From Hirudo medicinalis (taxonomy: Eukaryota > Annelida > Clitellata > Hirudinida > Hirudinidae), in the NCBI GenBank assembly GCA_011800805.1, contig MPNW01000380.1, forward strand, positions 16,080 to 80,079: 64,000 bases of DNA, read 5' to 3'. Below the pieces are notes generated by a model, which did not search any database, was not told where the DNA came from, and saw nothing but the letters and a program-made list of their open reading frames with translations. The position numbers and the translations under genes are program-made. Positions 49,320-61,439 of this stretch are shown here, piece after piece; the first letter of the stretch is position 1, and each line of letters opens with the position of its first letter.

Positions 49320-50700
49320 TCTCATGGAGTTGTGCACTGGCAGGGAATTTTATCACACAACGACTGGCGAATGAATGAACACTTTGCTGTTTTTATGAAT
49401 TTTGTCAGTAAGGTTTTGGTACTCTTCATTTAAAAACTCCACTAAATAACCTTCACATTGTTGTTCTCAGAATTCTCTTGCTTCTTAGATCTCGTTGTTA
49501 ATACTTATTTTACCTGTCCGTTGCGAGAGCAATCAATCGTGAAGAAATATATCTGATCAATCAGGCGTAAAAATCCACATTGAAATAATTTTAGTGGATA
49601 GCAATATTTATTAAGTTTTTAATTATTAGAAAAGTTTTTTATTAAATAACAATTTATTCAATATCTTCATATTTATGAATTTTATTAATTTTGCAAAGAA
49701 ATGTAAGTAACTTTGGAGTTAATTCAATAATTATGAAATATTAAATGAATATTGGTTAATTGACATTTCCGACCTTGAATTTGAACTTATGTCGTACATA
49801 AAGTTAATTATTATATTACATTGTTGTTGGTTTTTTCAAATGAAAAAGTTCACTTTCTCAGATGATTGAACAAAAATGGCCGACATCACTACATTGTATT
49901 TTTATTTGGTAGGCTCAACATGTTAAACATTGCACTTGCTTGAACTCTGTCATGGAAGCAACACTCTTGTAATAAATAGTTAGTCAGTTATTTATTAGTT
50001 ATAGAACTCCTAACGGGGCCTCACCAACGAGAAATCCTTAAAAACCCCTCGTCTACGTTATGAAGTAATTGCACTCGTTAATGCACTTTAAGTTTTATTA
50101 AAAATTTGTCTTTCAATTAAGCAACGCTTATAATGTGAAGGCTTACAAGACAACTTAAAAATACAGGATCACAGCATAATAACAGTAAATTATTTATAGA
50201 CTCGTTTTTCCCGTATTTGGTCACATCTCTTTTACTTCAATAATTTTTAAATTTTCTTATTACACTTTTTAATCCTCTTACCAAGATAATCCTTGCCTTT
50301 CAATGAAAGATAAGTATTCTTATGTGAGTATTTTGTATTTGTTTACGTAGCAATAATTTATGGTGATTTGTGAAATAAATTTATGATTTAAAGATTTATG
50401 AAATTATGCCAAAGTATTATTAAAATTTGGTTATGTTGCAAAAGCTTAGTAAGACTTAAGAATTTACAGACGACCATTATTTCCGGTAATTTTAGTCCTT
50501 TAACAGCAGTTAAAAACTTAACGATTTATGATCACGATATATTCATGACAGGTTACTCCAAAGCGAACAATTTTTGATTGAAAAGATCTTTTGTTGTAAC
50601 CGCATATTATTCAAAGTTTGGATTTATTAACGCTCGTAAAAATGCATTGCGATCATCGGAGCAATTCGTGACAGGATACCATTGTATTGTTTGGCTTAAA
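49320..50700. other. No gene recognised
   Basis: AT-rich intergenic sequence upstream of the lysozyme gene. Confidence 0.5.
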
Positions 50701-50705
50701 ATATC

Positions 50706-50713
50706 TATAAATA
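50706..50713 (+). promoter_or_regulatory. TATA box of the destabilase/lysozyme gene
   Basis: TATAAATA, 38 bases before the first ATG, so the 5' UTR should be very short (about 10-15 bases). Confidence 0.75.
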
Positions 50714-50750
50714 CCAAAGCATTTATTGGCAACTCATCTTCTGGACAAAC

Positions 50751-51630
50751 ATGATGAAGACTGCAGTTTATGCTTGTTTCGCTCTTCTTCTGATCGGTGA
50801 ATTTTCAAAAATATCTTTGATATCATAAAACTTATTAGTTTATACATAATTAAATAAGAAATACCAAACTAAATTCATTTTTAGCTTTTACCGAAGTGAA
50901 CAGCCAAATCTCAGACTCTTGCCTTCGATGTATTTGCAAGGTTAATAACATTTGTCAATCACAATGCTTACATCTGACATTAAGTCGTAAATGTCTTTCA
51001 AATAAACGAACATTCAAGTATTTTATTGGAAATTATCTTATAATTCTACTTCATTTTAAGGAGGAAGGATGTGACAGTCAAATTGGAAAATGTAGAGAAG
51101 ATGTAAAAAGTCAGAGTTGCGGACCTTACCAAATCAAGAAAGTATATTGGATTGATTGCGGAAAACCAGGAAATGGTGACATGTTTTGAATATTTAATTA
51201 TGAATTACATGAAAATTTAATAGAGATTTCGAAACTACATTAATTAAACATCGTGAACATCGAAATTTAAAAATCCTTAAACATATTTTAATAAGTATGC
51301 AAGTACAATATCACGATAAGCCTCTACAATTTCAAATAGTTATGCTATTTACAAAAGTTGCGCTATTAAGACTTAAAATATTGTCAATAATTTAAAACAT
51401 AATAATACAATTAATACTTTTACGAAAAAGATTATGAAACCTGCGCAAAAAGTAAAGTCTGTTCTGAAACTTGTGTGAAGGCTTACATGAAGAGGTATGG
51501 AACCTACTGCACAGGAGGAAGAACTCCAACCTGCCAGGACTACGCCAGGATTCATAACGGTGGACCAAGTGGTTGTAAGAAATCTGCAACTCTTGGCTAC
51601 GGCAAAAGGGTGCAGAAATGCTCGGGATGA
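50751..51630 (+). CDS. Destabilase / invertebrate-type lysozyme
   Basis: Four exons: 50751-50796, 50885-50940, 51061-51175 and 51431-51630, all GT-AG with matching phases (1, 0, 1), giving 138 residues. A signal peptide of about 22 residues leads to a mature enzyme starting near ISDSCLRCICK. It has 14 cysteines (28, 31, 33, 38, 45, 54, 67, 77, 83, 87, 99, 107, 121, 136), the number typical of leech destabilases. Glu36 and Asp48 sit at the spacing of the i-type muramidase catalytic pair. Landmarks SCGPYQIKK, YWIDCGKPG, MKRYGTYCTGGRTP and ARIHNGGP follow the medicinal-leech proteins closely, as I recall them. Leech family members cleave peptidoglycan and also isopeptide bonds in cross-linked fibrin; which activity applies here cannot be read. 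Probably a gut or salivary secreted antibacterial enzyme. Neighbouring Ly6 gene is unrelated and on the other strand. Confidence 0.95.
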
Positions 51631-51749
51631 ATTCACCATTTCCAATCGCGCTCTCTAAATGCGCTTACGAACTATTCTGGACAATTTTAATCATTCGAAA
51701 TCATTTTGAAAAACCAATAATGGCTTGTAAACTCTCACTTGAATTTTGG

Positions 51750-51755
51750 AATAAA
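51750..51755 (+). terminator. Poly(A) signal of the lysozyme gene
   Basis: AATAAA 120 bases after the stop codon. Confidence 0.65.
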
Positions 51756-51857
51756 TACGAGTAAAAACATTTAAACTAGCAGTTCAGGAATTTTGCTGTT
51801 TTAGCTCATGCTGAGAATAATAATAATCGTGCATGGGTCATAATAATAATGGTGATG

Positions 51858-51875
51858 GTGATGATGATGATGATG

Positions 51876-51906
<31 letters not shown>

Positions 51907-51961
51907 TAATAACAATAATAACAATAATAACAATAATAACAATAATAACAATAATAATAAN

Positions 51962-52022
<61 letters not shown>

Positions 52023-52112
52023 TAATAACAATAATAACAATAATAACAATAATAACAATAATAACAATAATAATAATAACAATAATAATAAAAATAATAA
52101 TAAAACTAATTA
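51858..52112. repeat. (AAT)n/(AAC)n array containing an N
   Basis: About 85 triplets of AAT and AAC, preceded by a few GAT/GGT units. N at 51961 lies inside the pure AAT part, so the array length in the genome is uncertain. Confidence 0.95.
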
Positions 52113-52970
52113 CAATAATAAAATGGTTGTTCAGCGAGCCAGAAGTGCGGATGCTTTGTTTGAATTCAAGAGTTTAAGCGGTTTAATTCGCATTAAAGTC
52201 AATTATTTAAATTGTCTTAATTTGTCGTTCGTCCTCAGCCAGTAAACATTTTTTATTGTCTGGTATTATAAATTACAGTAATCATTGGGAGGTGGTCGAG
52301 AACAATTGCGACAGAGGATCCGCGGACCTGAAGTTGTGCTGGATTCACTGGATCTCAGCAGTTTATTACTTCCTAACTCTCCGATCATGACTGACAAATC
52401 AGATTTTCCTAACCGAATATTAAAATGTAAGTTAACAGGCAACTCAGAGGAGTGCGTTCCTGCCAGGGAGGTAGTGCTATGTAACTGGTTGAGAGCTTTT
52501 CGTGCCCAGATACGGTTTCAATCAATATGTCATCGTAGTGAAACGGATGTTACTAAATTTAAAAACTTCCTCGCATGTCGATATTGTTGGAACCCTGAAA
52601 AAGCGTTTATTTAGTTTTTAATTAAATTTATATTGCTACATTTGACCGTCATATTTAGAATCTTCGGTAAAGCAGCATACAAAACGAAATTTAGGTTTAT
52701 AGCATTCCCACACTGATCCCAAAATCTCGCACCAGATTCTACAAATCTTACAGATCCACTCAAATACTTAACTCGATTATTCAGTTCTATTCACTGAATA
52801 CTTGCTCAATAAACTTACTTGAAAACCTCCCAAGTTTAGGAACCCCCGGTTTATTTCAATGTCTTCGATCACTGGTGCACGTTAAAAATTTTGATAATTG
52901 AATTCTACTTTGCCATGCTTGTATCTTAGATTCACGACTTGATAAAATCTGCGCATTTACCCATTTGCAG

Positions 52971-53051
52971 GAGGAGCAGTCGACCTTGGACGATGAACAC
53001 TTAAATCAAATAGGCTTGGAGACCTCTTGCAAACCCCAACTTTATGCTTAA
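52971..53051 (+). CDS. Weak candidate terminal exon, SAM-like fragment
   Basis: After 'acccatttgcag' an open stretch reads EEQSTLDDEHLNQIGLETSC and a few more residues to TAA. LDDEHLNQIGL resembles the last helices of a SAM domain. An AATAAA follows at 53148-53153. No upstream exon could be joined, and the region 52113-52970 holds no other supported gene. Confidence 0.22.
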   Translation, partial: EEQSTLDDEHLNQIGLETSCKPQLYA

Positions 53052-53559
53052 GAGTTTATTGAGTACAACAGAATCACTTTTAACTCTAGTCTTGCCTATG
53101 GTGGCAGTTTCTCAAATTGAAAACAAACCCACAGAAGCACTGAGATAAATAAAGGACTAAAGTGGATTGAGCACTTTACTCAATGATGCATTGAGCATTC
53201 ATTTTGAGTGCATCTTGATTGGCCTGATCATGAGCCCTTTCAAATGACTGATCATTTTCCTCGGGTCGTCCAAAGGTCCGGCGGCAACCATGGCAGGAGC
53301 TGGAATAACAATAATTAATAAATAACAGAGTTAATTATAAATTCCATGGTTCATAATTTGGAAACTGAGATTTTTACTCAGTTTACTCAAGGACATTTTA
53401 CTCAGTTTTAAGGACCGAAATTATTAACATAAATACCGGTATTTAGACTTTATTTACTGTTTTTAAACTTTAGATTTGTAATACAAAATACAAATACTTG
53501 AAGGCTGAAAAAATCAATTTATTAACACAAAATTAATTGCTTACCGTATTTATGGAAAG

Positions 53560-55530
53560 TGCTTGGAGAGATACGGGCTCGTTGCTGAAAAACGACCCGT
53601 CAAACCGCAAAAATCAAGACTGCAACGTGAGCTTGAGTGGTTGAAAGGTGAGAAGAAGGCGCTCCGTCGTCGATGGAAGAGCGCCAAGGAGGAGGAGAAG
53701 GTTGGTCTTTCTGTGTTGTGGGAAGAGTTGAAGGAATGTGTGAGGAACCTTCGCCCTGCCGAGGGTATTAGACAGAAGAACTATGAGAGATAGGAGGTTT
53801 TTTTTCAGTGATCCGTACAGGTATGGGAAAGCGCTACTCCCTCCGAAATCGGGAGAGCTTAGAGTGGATAGGGGCGAACTGGAGGAATACCTCACAAATA
53901 CTTACATTGACGACCTTCGTCACATTCCCCTTCAAGACGAGACATTCCAATGGTGCCTCTCCCTACCAGTATTTTTAGCCTGGCATCCCCGTCGCTTGAA
54001 GAAATTAAGTCCAAATCATCTTATTCATGCAACGGACTTTAATCAAATAAATAAATAAATAAAGTCTTCGCTTGAAGAAGTGAGGCGTGTTATTAGAAAT
54101 GCTAGGAATCGTTCGGCGCCAGGACCCAATAGAGTTAAATACCTTTTGTATAAGAGATGCCCGAAAGTGCTGTATTTGCTGCACTCCCTCATTGGAAAAG
54201 CATGACAATCAGGCAGGGTAGACGATAAATGGAAAGTAGCTGAAGGCGTTTATATACCGAAGGAAAGGGACTCGCATAGCCTAAGCCAATTTAGACCCAT
54301 ATCGTTGCTAAATGTAGAAGGGAAGGTATTTTTTCCGTCATTGCGTCAAGTCTCATTGAATATGTGTTTTCCAACAAGTACGTGGATACATCACTCTAGG
54401 GGTCCCTCTAGGGGTAGGTATAGCGATGGGGTGCGCGATATCCCCCTCCCTTTTCGTACTAGCGATGCAACTTCTACTCAAGCCAATTGGGTCTAATGTT
54501 CCAGAGGCGCACTTAGGTAAGGGTTTGTACATGCCTTCATTGAAGGCATTCGTGGATGACACCACCCTAGTGATGAATAGAAGACTTGCAGTCTAGAACA
54601 CTCTGGATACGTTCAATAGCCTTTTAGGGTAGTGTCGAATGGCTTTTAAACCTGCAAAATCGAGAAGTCTCGCCCTTGTTAAAGGGAAAATTCGCAGCGA
54701 TGTCTCGTTTGTTTTTTTTTGTTGTAGCGGGACAACGGGTTCCCAAAGTCTCCGAGGAACCGATTATAAGCCTGGGTCGTGTTTTTAATGATTCCCTCAA
54801 ATTCGATAAAAACCAAGAAAGCGACACGGTTAGGCAAGCTGTTGAGGGGTTGCATGTAATCGGAGAGGCACCATTACAAGGAAGGTTCAAGGTGTGGTTG
54901 TTCCAGTTTGTGCTTCTTCCAAGGCTGCTGAGGCCATTGAAGATCTAAATTTCAAATGTATGCCCTCGACAATGGTCGGTACACATGGCGACACAATAAG
55001 GTCCTAAAGGAAGTGGTGGAAGCCACCAAAATGGTGGTAGCCAGAGCAAATTCTCGCAAGATTATATTGCAGCAGAAGGTATATTTCTTACGAGAGGGCT
55101 TTTCACGACCCTGCAAGAAAAACAGACTCCCTCCGAGGAGAGACATTCTTGCAGAGGCCAATGATTGGAATGGTCGCAGCCGACCTAGAAGGATTGAGAC
55201 ACTATCCCCAATTGTTTAGGGCTAGCGGCAGGAGGCCGGATGTTATTCTCGCATCGCCATCGTCAAACGCTTTCATTTTGGTAGAGTGTACCGTGGGGGA
55301 TAGGAAGCGAGTAATGTGCTGAAAACGAAGAAATACTCTGTTTTAGCGAAGGATCTGGAGAATAGCAGCTTTCGGGTAAAGTGAATGCCCGTTGAAGTTG
55401 GTACGAGGGGTTTAGTTTGGAAGTCGGCTTACACGTTTCTCACTCAAATCGGTTTGTCGAGCCGGAAAAAAACTAAGGCTATGACAAAATGTCGGAGGCG
55501 GCATCATGCTGGATTTGGGAGATGAGAGGC
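53560..55530 (+). pseudogene. Degenerate non-LTR retrotransposon with reverse transcriptase and restriction-like endonuclease
   Basis: Read across several frames, the protein landmarks come in order: ERYGLVAEKR and a basic/acidic linker (53563-53790), FFSDPYRYGKALLPPKSG (from 53800), NRSAPGPNRVKYLLYKRCPK (54110-54175), QFRPISLLNVEGK (about 54287-54327), SLFVLAMQLLLKPIG, AFVDDTTLVMN with the catalytic FVDD box at 54548-54562, a thumb region (54650-54945) and a C-terminal RPDVILAS...FILVECTVG (55233-55298), which fits the PD-(D/E)xK nuclease of R2/NeSL-type LINEs. Several frameshifts and stops, and a deletion between the palm landmarks, show it is dead. No clear target-site duplication or tail seen. 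Mobile DNA, not a host gene. Confidence 0.82.
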
Positions 55531-55864
55531 CATAAGCATTGCTAAGAAAGGAGAGAATGCAGCAAAAGCTGCAGAAATTGCCTCACTATCTTTTTCTAAA
55601 GCTGTTGGCCTGTACCAATAGACCCATGTTCCTGTTTGTGATACTTTCCTTAATCTTTCATTAATCTGCGAAATTCTTTGTCTCACAAATCTCGGTCATG
55701 ATTTAATGTTTCCAATTTCTTTCACAACCCCATAATTTCATCTTCTGCTTCTCATTTTTAGCTGCAGCTACCTTTCTTCCTGATCTAAAATATTGAAATA
55801 AAATTGACGCCTCTGCCTTGATGCTTTGCAATGACCAATTAAAAATTTATCAATTTTGAAATTA

Positions 55865-56155
55865 CTAGCACCTCAAACACTGTTGGTATGATCTCTCATT
55901 ATTCTTCTTGCAGTTAAGCTTCTCTTTTTGATGTTCATAAACCAAGCTCTTGTTTATGGAAAAGCCCCTTTCACAAGATGTCTGACCATGGCTTAATGTT
56001 AACAACTTTCTGACTATATCTCCACAGGAATTTGTAATCGTCTTGACTCCCCATGTGCTCCTTAAAAAATAGATAAATTCTTTGGTCCCTTTTATAGCTA
56101 CCAAGAATTAGCCTGTTGGAGTTACTAATTGAAAGAACAAACTCCAGATACAATT
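55865..56155 (-). pseudogene. hAT-like transposase fragment
   Basis: Minus-strand frame contains VRKLLTLSHGQTSCERGFSI followed by NKSLVYEHQKE. The LSHG...ERGFS pattern is typical of the C-terminal dimerisation region of hAT-type transposase-derived proteins common in invertebrate repeats. Only a fragment remains and the frame breaks on both sides. Directly abuts the LINE remnant, indicating nested insertion. Confidence 0.45.
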
Positions 56156-56159
56156 GGCA

Positions 56160-56777
56160 GTGTTATCAAAACTTTAAGAGATCAAACAGACGAGTTTGAC
56201 CTGCGCTAAGCACTTGAATAAAAAGGAATAACAGCCTATGAAATGGCCAACTTTTCTACATTCCGAAAGAAATTCCAAGTTTATTTGATTGAGCCAGAGT
56301 AATATAACCCAGTTTTAAAGTAGACTTTTGCTTTTAATCATTTGGTGGGCGGAGTTTATTTTGTTATAAATATTAATAACGGCAGATTCGGCGGTTTTAC
56401 CCATAACTAAACCTTAAAGTAATGAAAAATCTATTAGAAGCGTTTCGCAACCACTGCCCGCCATATTTTTTAATTATTAACTTTTTCATGTTTATTTTCT
56501 AATAGCCGGCAAAAGCCTGTTTATTTACAAAAAAGCGACCTTTCGTTCTGGTACAACTTAATAATCGTTGTTTAATATTTTTATAAATTTAATAAACTTG
56601 TATAATTTTAAAATAATAAAAACTAATTAAAATCATTATTTATTAAATATGCTTAGCTAGTATTGACAATAAACGATAAAAGAGCGCTTTAATTAAGAAT
56701 ATCTTTGTAAATAACTATTGTTTATCCAGTGCGAAAGTCGCAGTTATCGTTCTCTGAAGAAGCATTAATATTGAAAA
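56160..56777. other. Intergenic; probable POLR3F promoter region
   Basis: No coding signal. No TATA box near the POLR3F start, as expected for a housekeeping gene. Confidence 0.45.
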
Positions 56778-58823
56778 ATGAGCGCGACAGTGAAAAGTGA
56801 ACCACCAGATCAAAATAATGTCGAATCAATGTAGATAAATTTCAAATTAAATGATTTTATAAATACTGTTCAGATTTAAAATCATTCTTGTGATATTCTA
56901 GAATTTGGGAACTTTTACAATCAAAACCCGCTGGCATAACAAATCAAGAAATCTTAGTTGCTCTGCCTCAATTGAGCACCGGTGTGTTACTCGATGCTCT
57001 TAATAAACTTATTGCGAGGTTGGTGCATGATTGGCTGCTAGGGAATCTCAGATTTCTTACTAAATTTAATTTTTTTAAACTTTATAAGCATGTGGGGAAT
57101 ATACAGTTGGCGAAAATGTCAAACGGAGAATTACTTTATCAACTTCGAGCTTCTAAGACATCGTCAAGGTATCCATTCTAATAATAATAATAATAATAGT
57201 GATTGGCAGATGTTAATCACATCATTAAACTAAATTCATTTTCTCCAGCACTCTGAAGGGTGTTGATAATGAGGAGAGGCTTATTTATCAAATCATTGAA
57301 GAAGCAGGAAGGAAAGGTTTGCTTAATAGAATAATTGTTATTAATTCATCAATAATAATATAAGAACAATTATTTACTTTTTCGGTTGTTAATATCAGTC
57401 ATTATTTGGCAATAGGAAAACTATTTACTAAAAGCAAATAGTCTCTTAAAATACTCATATTATTTTAAACAGCATTATAATATTATATAACAAGAGCCTT
57501 TAAATAACTTGTAGTGATTGTTTCCAGGTATTTGGAACAAAGACATCCAGGAAAAATGTAAAATTAACAACAAACAACTGGATAAAATACTGAAGAGTTT
57601 GGAAGGGAAGAAGTTGGTCAAGAAAATCAGTTCAGTTGCAGTAAGTAAATGGTGCAACCAGTTTTTAAAGTTGATATTTGAGTGTTATAATAAGTCATAG
57701 AGTAATGTATCATTGCAAGGATTGATTTGCTAAAATGAAGGTGCTATTCAATGAAAACATTTAAAGTTCTAGAGATTTTTGAAATGTAACTATTTCATTA
57801 ACTTTATTAACTTTAATGTACAATCAGATATTACTTACAAAAAACTTTTTTTTTTAAATTGATCCACACTCAATTCATATCCAATAAACATGTTTTCATT
57901 TACTGATAATTTGTTTCAGTCTGCTAGAAAGAAGATTTACATGCTCTTCAACCTCGAGCCAGACGAGTCAGTGACTGGCGGTGTTTTCTACAGCGATCAG
58001 AGGTTTGATTCTGAATACGTCGACCTCATCAACAAGTGCTGCCTGAGGATTCTTCAACAACGAGTAACAATTTTTTTTTAGTTATTATTAATCCTCATTA
58101 AATAATTGACTGATGCTACTAATTAGTTATTATGATTCTTTTAGAGCATTAAGGCATAATGCTATATCTCCATCATAAATTCATTGATGATTTGAATGAT
58201 TTTCTATTTAATTTTTAGGCTGAAGCTAGTAAAGGAAGAGATTTGGATCTCATGGAATTAAAGAATTCCCAATTCATGTCATCTGAAGACATTTTGAAAA
58301 CTCTCACAGACTCGAATGTCAGCAAGGTGAGTAAATTTGTTTCTGTTGATGCTTTTCAATGCAATCTTGTGGGAGAGTAACATTATATTAGTCTTTACAT
58401 AAACCATAGCTTTTAGCTATAAACATATATGTATATGTATTTATCATATTTAATTTTTGATACTTCCACTAACTATTGCAATCATTTACTTTCTCAGGTC
58501 AGATTAACTCTGTCAGACATAGAACTGATAATGCAGACGCTAATTTATGATGGAAAGGTTGAAAAGAATGTTGTGATCGAGAGGCACAAGTCTCAGTCAA
58601 ACCTTTACAGGGCCACGGCATCATTCATTAAATCCAGTGGCTTAATGCACACCCCTTGCGGCCATTGTCCGGTAGGTTTCACATCAATTAAATGGTTGGA
58701 CAAGTCCACTGAATATCTACTTTCACTGTTATTAATTCACTCCAGGTACGAACTGACTGTCGTCCAGGTAATGTCATATCTCCTGAAAAATGTATATACA
58801 TGTCAACATGGCTGGACTTTTAG
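56778..58823 (+). CDS. POLR3F: RNA polymerase III subunit RPC6 (RPC39)
   Basis: Nine exons: 56778-56830, 56902-57022, 57089-57168, 57249-57316, 57528-57640, 57920-58063, 58219-58326, 58498-58671 and 58746-58823. All phases agree, giving 312 residues, close to the about 316 of vertebrates. RPC6 belongs to the RPC3/6/7 subcomplex, uses winged-helix domains to open promoter DNA and contacts TFIIIB. Landmarks: QIIEEAGRKGIW, KSLEGKKLVKKISSVA, RKKIYMLFNLEPDESVTGG, LIYDGKVE and the C-terminal cluster TPCGHCP...DC...EKC, the four cysteines known to hold an iron-sulfur cluster. The exon 2/3 join is the only soft one: donor TTG|GTGCAT and acceptor TATAAG give a 66-bp intron and two extra residues relative to human. 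AATAAA at 58849-58854 follows the stop. Confidence 0.94.
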
Positions 58824-58848
58824 AATTGAGATGGAATTTATTATCTTT

Positions 58849-58854
58849 AATAAA
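58849..58854 (+). terminator. Poly(A) signal of POLR3F
   Basis: AATAAA 26 bases after the stop codon TAG at 58821-58823. Confidence 0.55.
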
Positions 58855-58859
58855 CATTT

Positions 58860-59688
58860 TTGGAAGTGTTTTATCCATGTTTTAGTTTGCAAGGATTTAA
58901 ACATTTGAAACCTGGAAATGTTTTTTTCTTGAGAATGTGGCTCCATTTGGTTTGATTTTTGATGCTTCAATTCAAATTGAGAATCTGGATGATTTTGTGT
59001 GCAATCTTGTCTACTCTTGCAACGCAATGCAATGGTCATGAACAAAAGATCGAGCAGATCATAGTACTCCATTTTTAGGGATGATTCATCTCACAGCAGA
59101 AAATCTCAGAAAACAGTTTCCACCTGCAGTGATTTTTTTCTCAGTTCACATAATGTGAATTAAGCTGAACAAAACCATGTGAAATGTCGGTACATCAACG
59201 TAATACGGCTCTACTTTTCAGAGCCTTTGCTTTCATTTGAAGCAAAGTAATAAGTAAATGTATGCAAACCCATAAAAAATCAGTGGGTCGATTATCTGTC
59301 AACCAGTTGCATTGCTTTATTTCCAAGGGACACTGCGATGTGCAAGCCTGGTAGCAAATGGGCCCATGTGTTCTAGCAGAGAATAGCAACCCTCTTTAAC
59401 AACTTTCATGCCACTTAGGAGTGCATTATCCCACATCAACAAAACCCAAAGTTGATTCACATCAGAACTTTATAAGAATGGTTTATTCAGTTTTTTTGCT
59501 TCAACACGCAATAATAAATGAAAGATTTTTTGAAACAAATGCTCTTTTTTTACAATAATTGGCAAAACATCTGCAGACTAAAATGGAACCAAAAAATGTT
59601 GACAGTACAAAAAACAAGTGCAAAAATATCAAGTCTTTAACTCATTTTATGTACAAGAAAGAGGTTGGAGGTCTCCTGAAAATAGAGA
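58860..59688. other. Convergent intergenic spacer of POLR3F and DNAJB9
   Basis: No gene seen. On the minus strand AATAAA at 59482-59487 can serve DNAJB9. Confidence 0.5.
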
Positions 59689-60502
59689 TCAGGAGCAGAC
59701 AGTTTGTGTCGTGACACTTCCTCCTCGCCTGATTGTGGTCGTTGTGCATCGTTGACCTAAAACAAAATAATTTTGAATAGAGCTCCAACAAAACAAAATG
59801 ATGACAAATAAATGTCTCACTTGAGGATTTATGTGAACTGAATGAGTGAGTATTTCCAAAGTTGAATCCAAAGTCGTCAAAAGAAGCGAATGGGTCAACG
59901 TCTTCAAAAAAACTTCTATGAGCTTTCTTGTGTGCAGAATCATGCCTCTGTCTATGCATCCTCATTGCATCAAACTCCTTGAAAATGTCTTTAAATCTAT
60001 CTCCATTAAACTGATTTGCTCCATTCATAGAATTCCCAAACTGGTCATAGTTTTGGCGCTTGACTGGATCACTCAAAACCTCATATGCTAAAAAATAACA
60101 TTTTAATGTCCACAATGATCTTTAAAGATTAGATGATCTGGCAAATCAGCCAAATTTTTAACACTTAATTCATATACAAATATCCCTCTACTTAATGTAT
60201 TTAATACATATGAATATGATTCAATTACTTACATCTAAGATCACGAATAAAATATCTAGACACGAGCACGCGATCATAGAAAGAAGCCGTAGAACAATAC
60301 CTTCTCCAATTTTCAAAAACATCTTTTCCGCCGAAGGTTCATTATTTTTATCGGGATGATACTTAGCAGCCAGCTTTCGAAAAGCTTTTTTTATCTCTTG
60401 ATCACTGGCGGTTCTTCTAACACCCAACACCTTGTAATAATCTTCGGCTAGGGCCGGAAAAGCCACAATCAAAAGAATCGCCAAATAATTGAGAAAAACC
60501 AT
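59689..60502 (-). CDS. DNAJB9: ER-lumenal J-domain co-chaperone (ERdj4)
   Basis: Three exons: 60301-60502, 59821-60087 and 59689-59756 (minus), phases 1 and 1, giving 178 residues. A signal peptide ([19 protein letters not shown]) is followed directly by a J domain [10 protein letters not shown]...KYHPDKN with the HPD motif at residues 49-51 that stimulates BiP ATPase. A Phe-rich segment ([16 protein letters not shown]) follows. The C-terminus [16 protein letters not shown] matches the conserved tail of DNAJB9 and separates it from other DNAJB proteins. Acts in ER protein folding and ER-associated degradation. Shorter than vertebrate forms (about 223). An inverted CCAAT at 60606 lies upstream; no full ER stress element was seen. 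Confidence 0.93.
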
Positions 60503-61439
60503 TTCGTCTTATCGGAGACTAAAACGAAGTCTCAAATCTTGGAGAATTTATAACAGATGACAGCAACTACAGAAATCCAACTTTGGGAGACGAGTTAAAA
60601 TTCTATTGGTCAAGCCTTAACAGGTTTTAGAGGCGGTGAAAAATAATTTGCAATTTTAATGTAATGATGCTTTAAAATTTAATAAAATAGAAATATCATT
60701 TAAAAATTCAAATTTTATAAATATTTTTATCGCTCCTATTTATGCCAAACTTTAATCTGTTCATAAAGTAAATCCCGAATTGCGACAAAATTATTAGCTC
60801 AATATAAGCACAATTTTTAATATAAAAAATTTATTTAATTCTGCTCATTTTCAGAGCATACAATATAAACTTCAAATATTTTATTTTCCATTTACAAGCA
60901 ATTATGTTAGAGATGTCATGCTTAAAATTAATTAACAATGTCCCAATACATAGTGTGATTCGGACTTGAGGAAAATTTCAAGCTCGATAATAAAATAAAA
61001 TATTAAAATAATAAAATAATAATAAAATAATAAAATATTAGCACGCCTACTTAGCGGAGCAACTCACAATGTTGATAACAGGGTTGTGTTATGAACTTAA
61101 GTGTTAAAAAGCACCCCAACGCCTTGAAACTGGTTTTAGTGAGGCCAGAGATCATCTTGTAGGAGAGAGAGATTGAATGAGCATTTAATTTGTGATGAGT
61201 TCTGGATTGTTTTGCAATAAGATAAATTTGGAGGTGCAAAGCAATAAGTGGCTATTTTTCAATCCCAAAACAACTTGACAGCACTCCTTATCAGTTTTCA
61301 GTTTTATGGAAATAATGCTTTGTGCACTAATCAACTCTGCACAGTTTGCTTTAATATAAATTTATGTAATTTTCTAACATACAACACTTTGTAATAGGAC
61401 AAAAGTGATCATGATAAGTAATTCTTTAATCCGAAGTGT
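60503..61439. other. Intergenic; no gene recognised
   Basis: AT-rich, with (ATAAA)-type short repeats at about 60985-61038. Confidence 0.5.

Noticed and set aside
57089..57168. Reading POLR3F exons 2 and 3 as one uninterrupted exon
   Set aside because: It would add over 20 hydrophobic residues absent from the family; a 66-bp intron gives near gap-free alignment.
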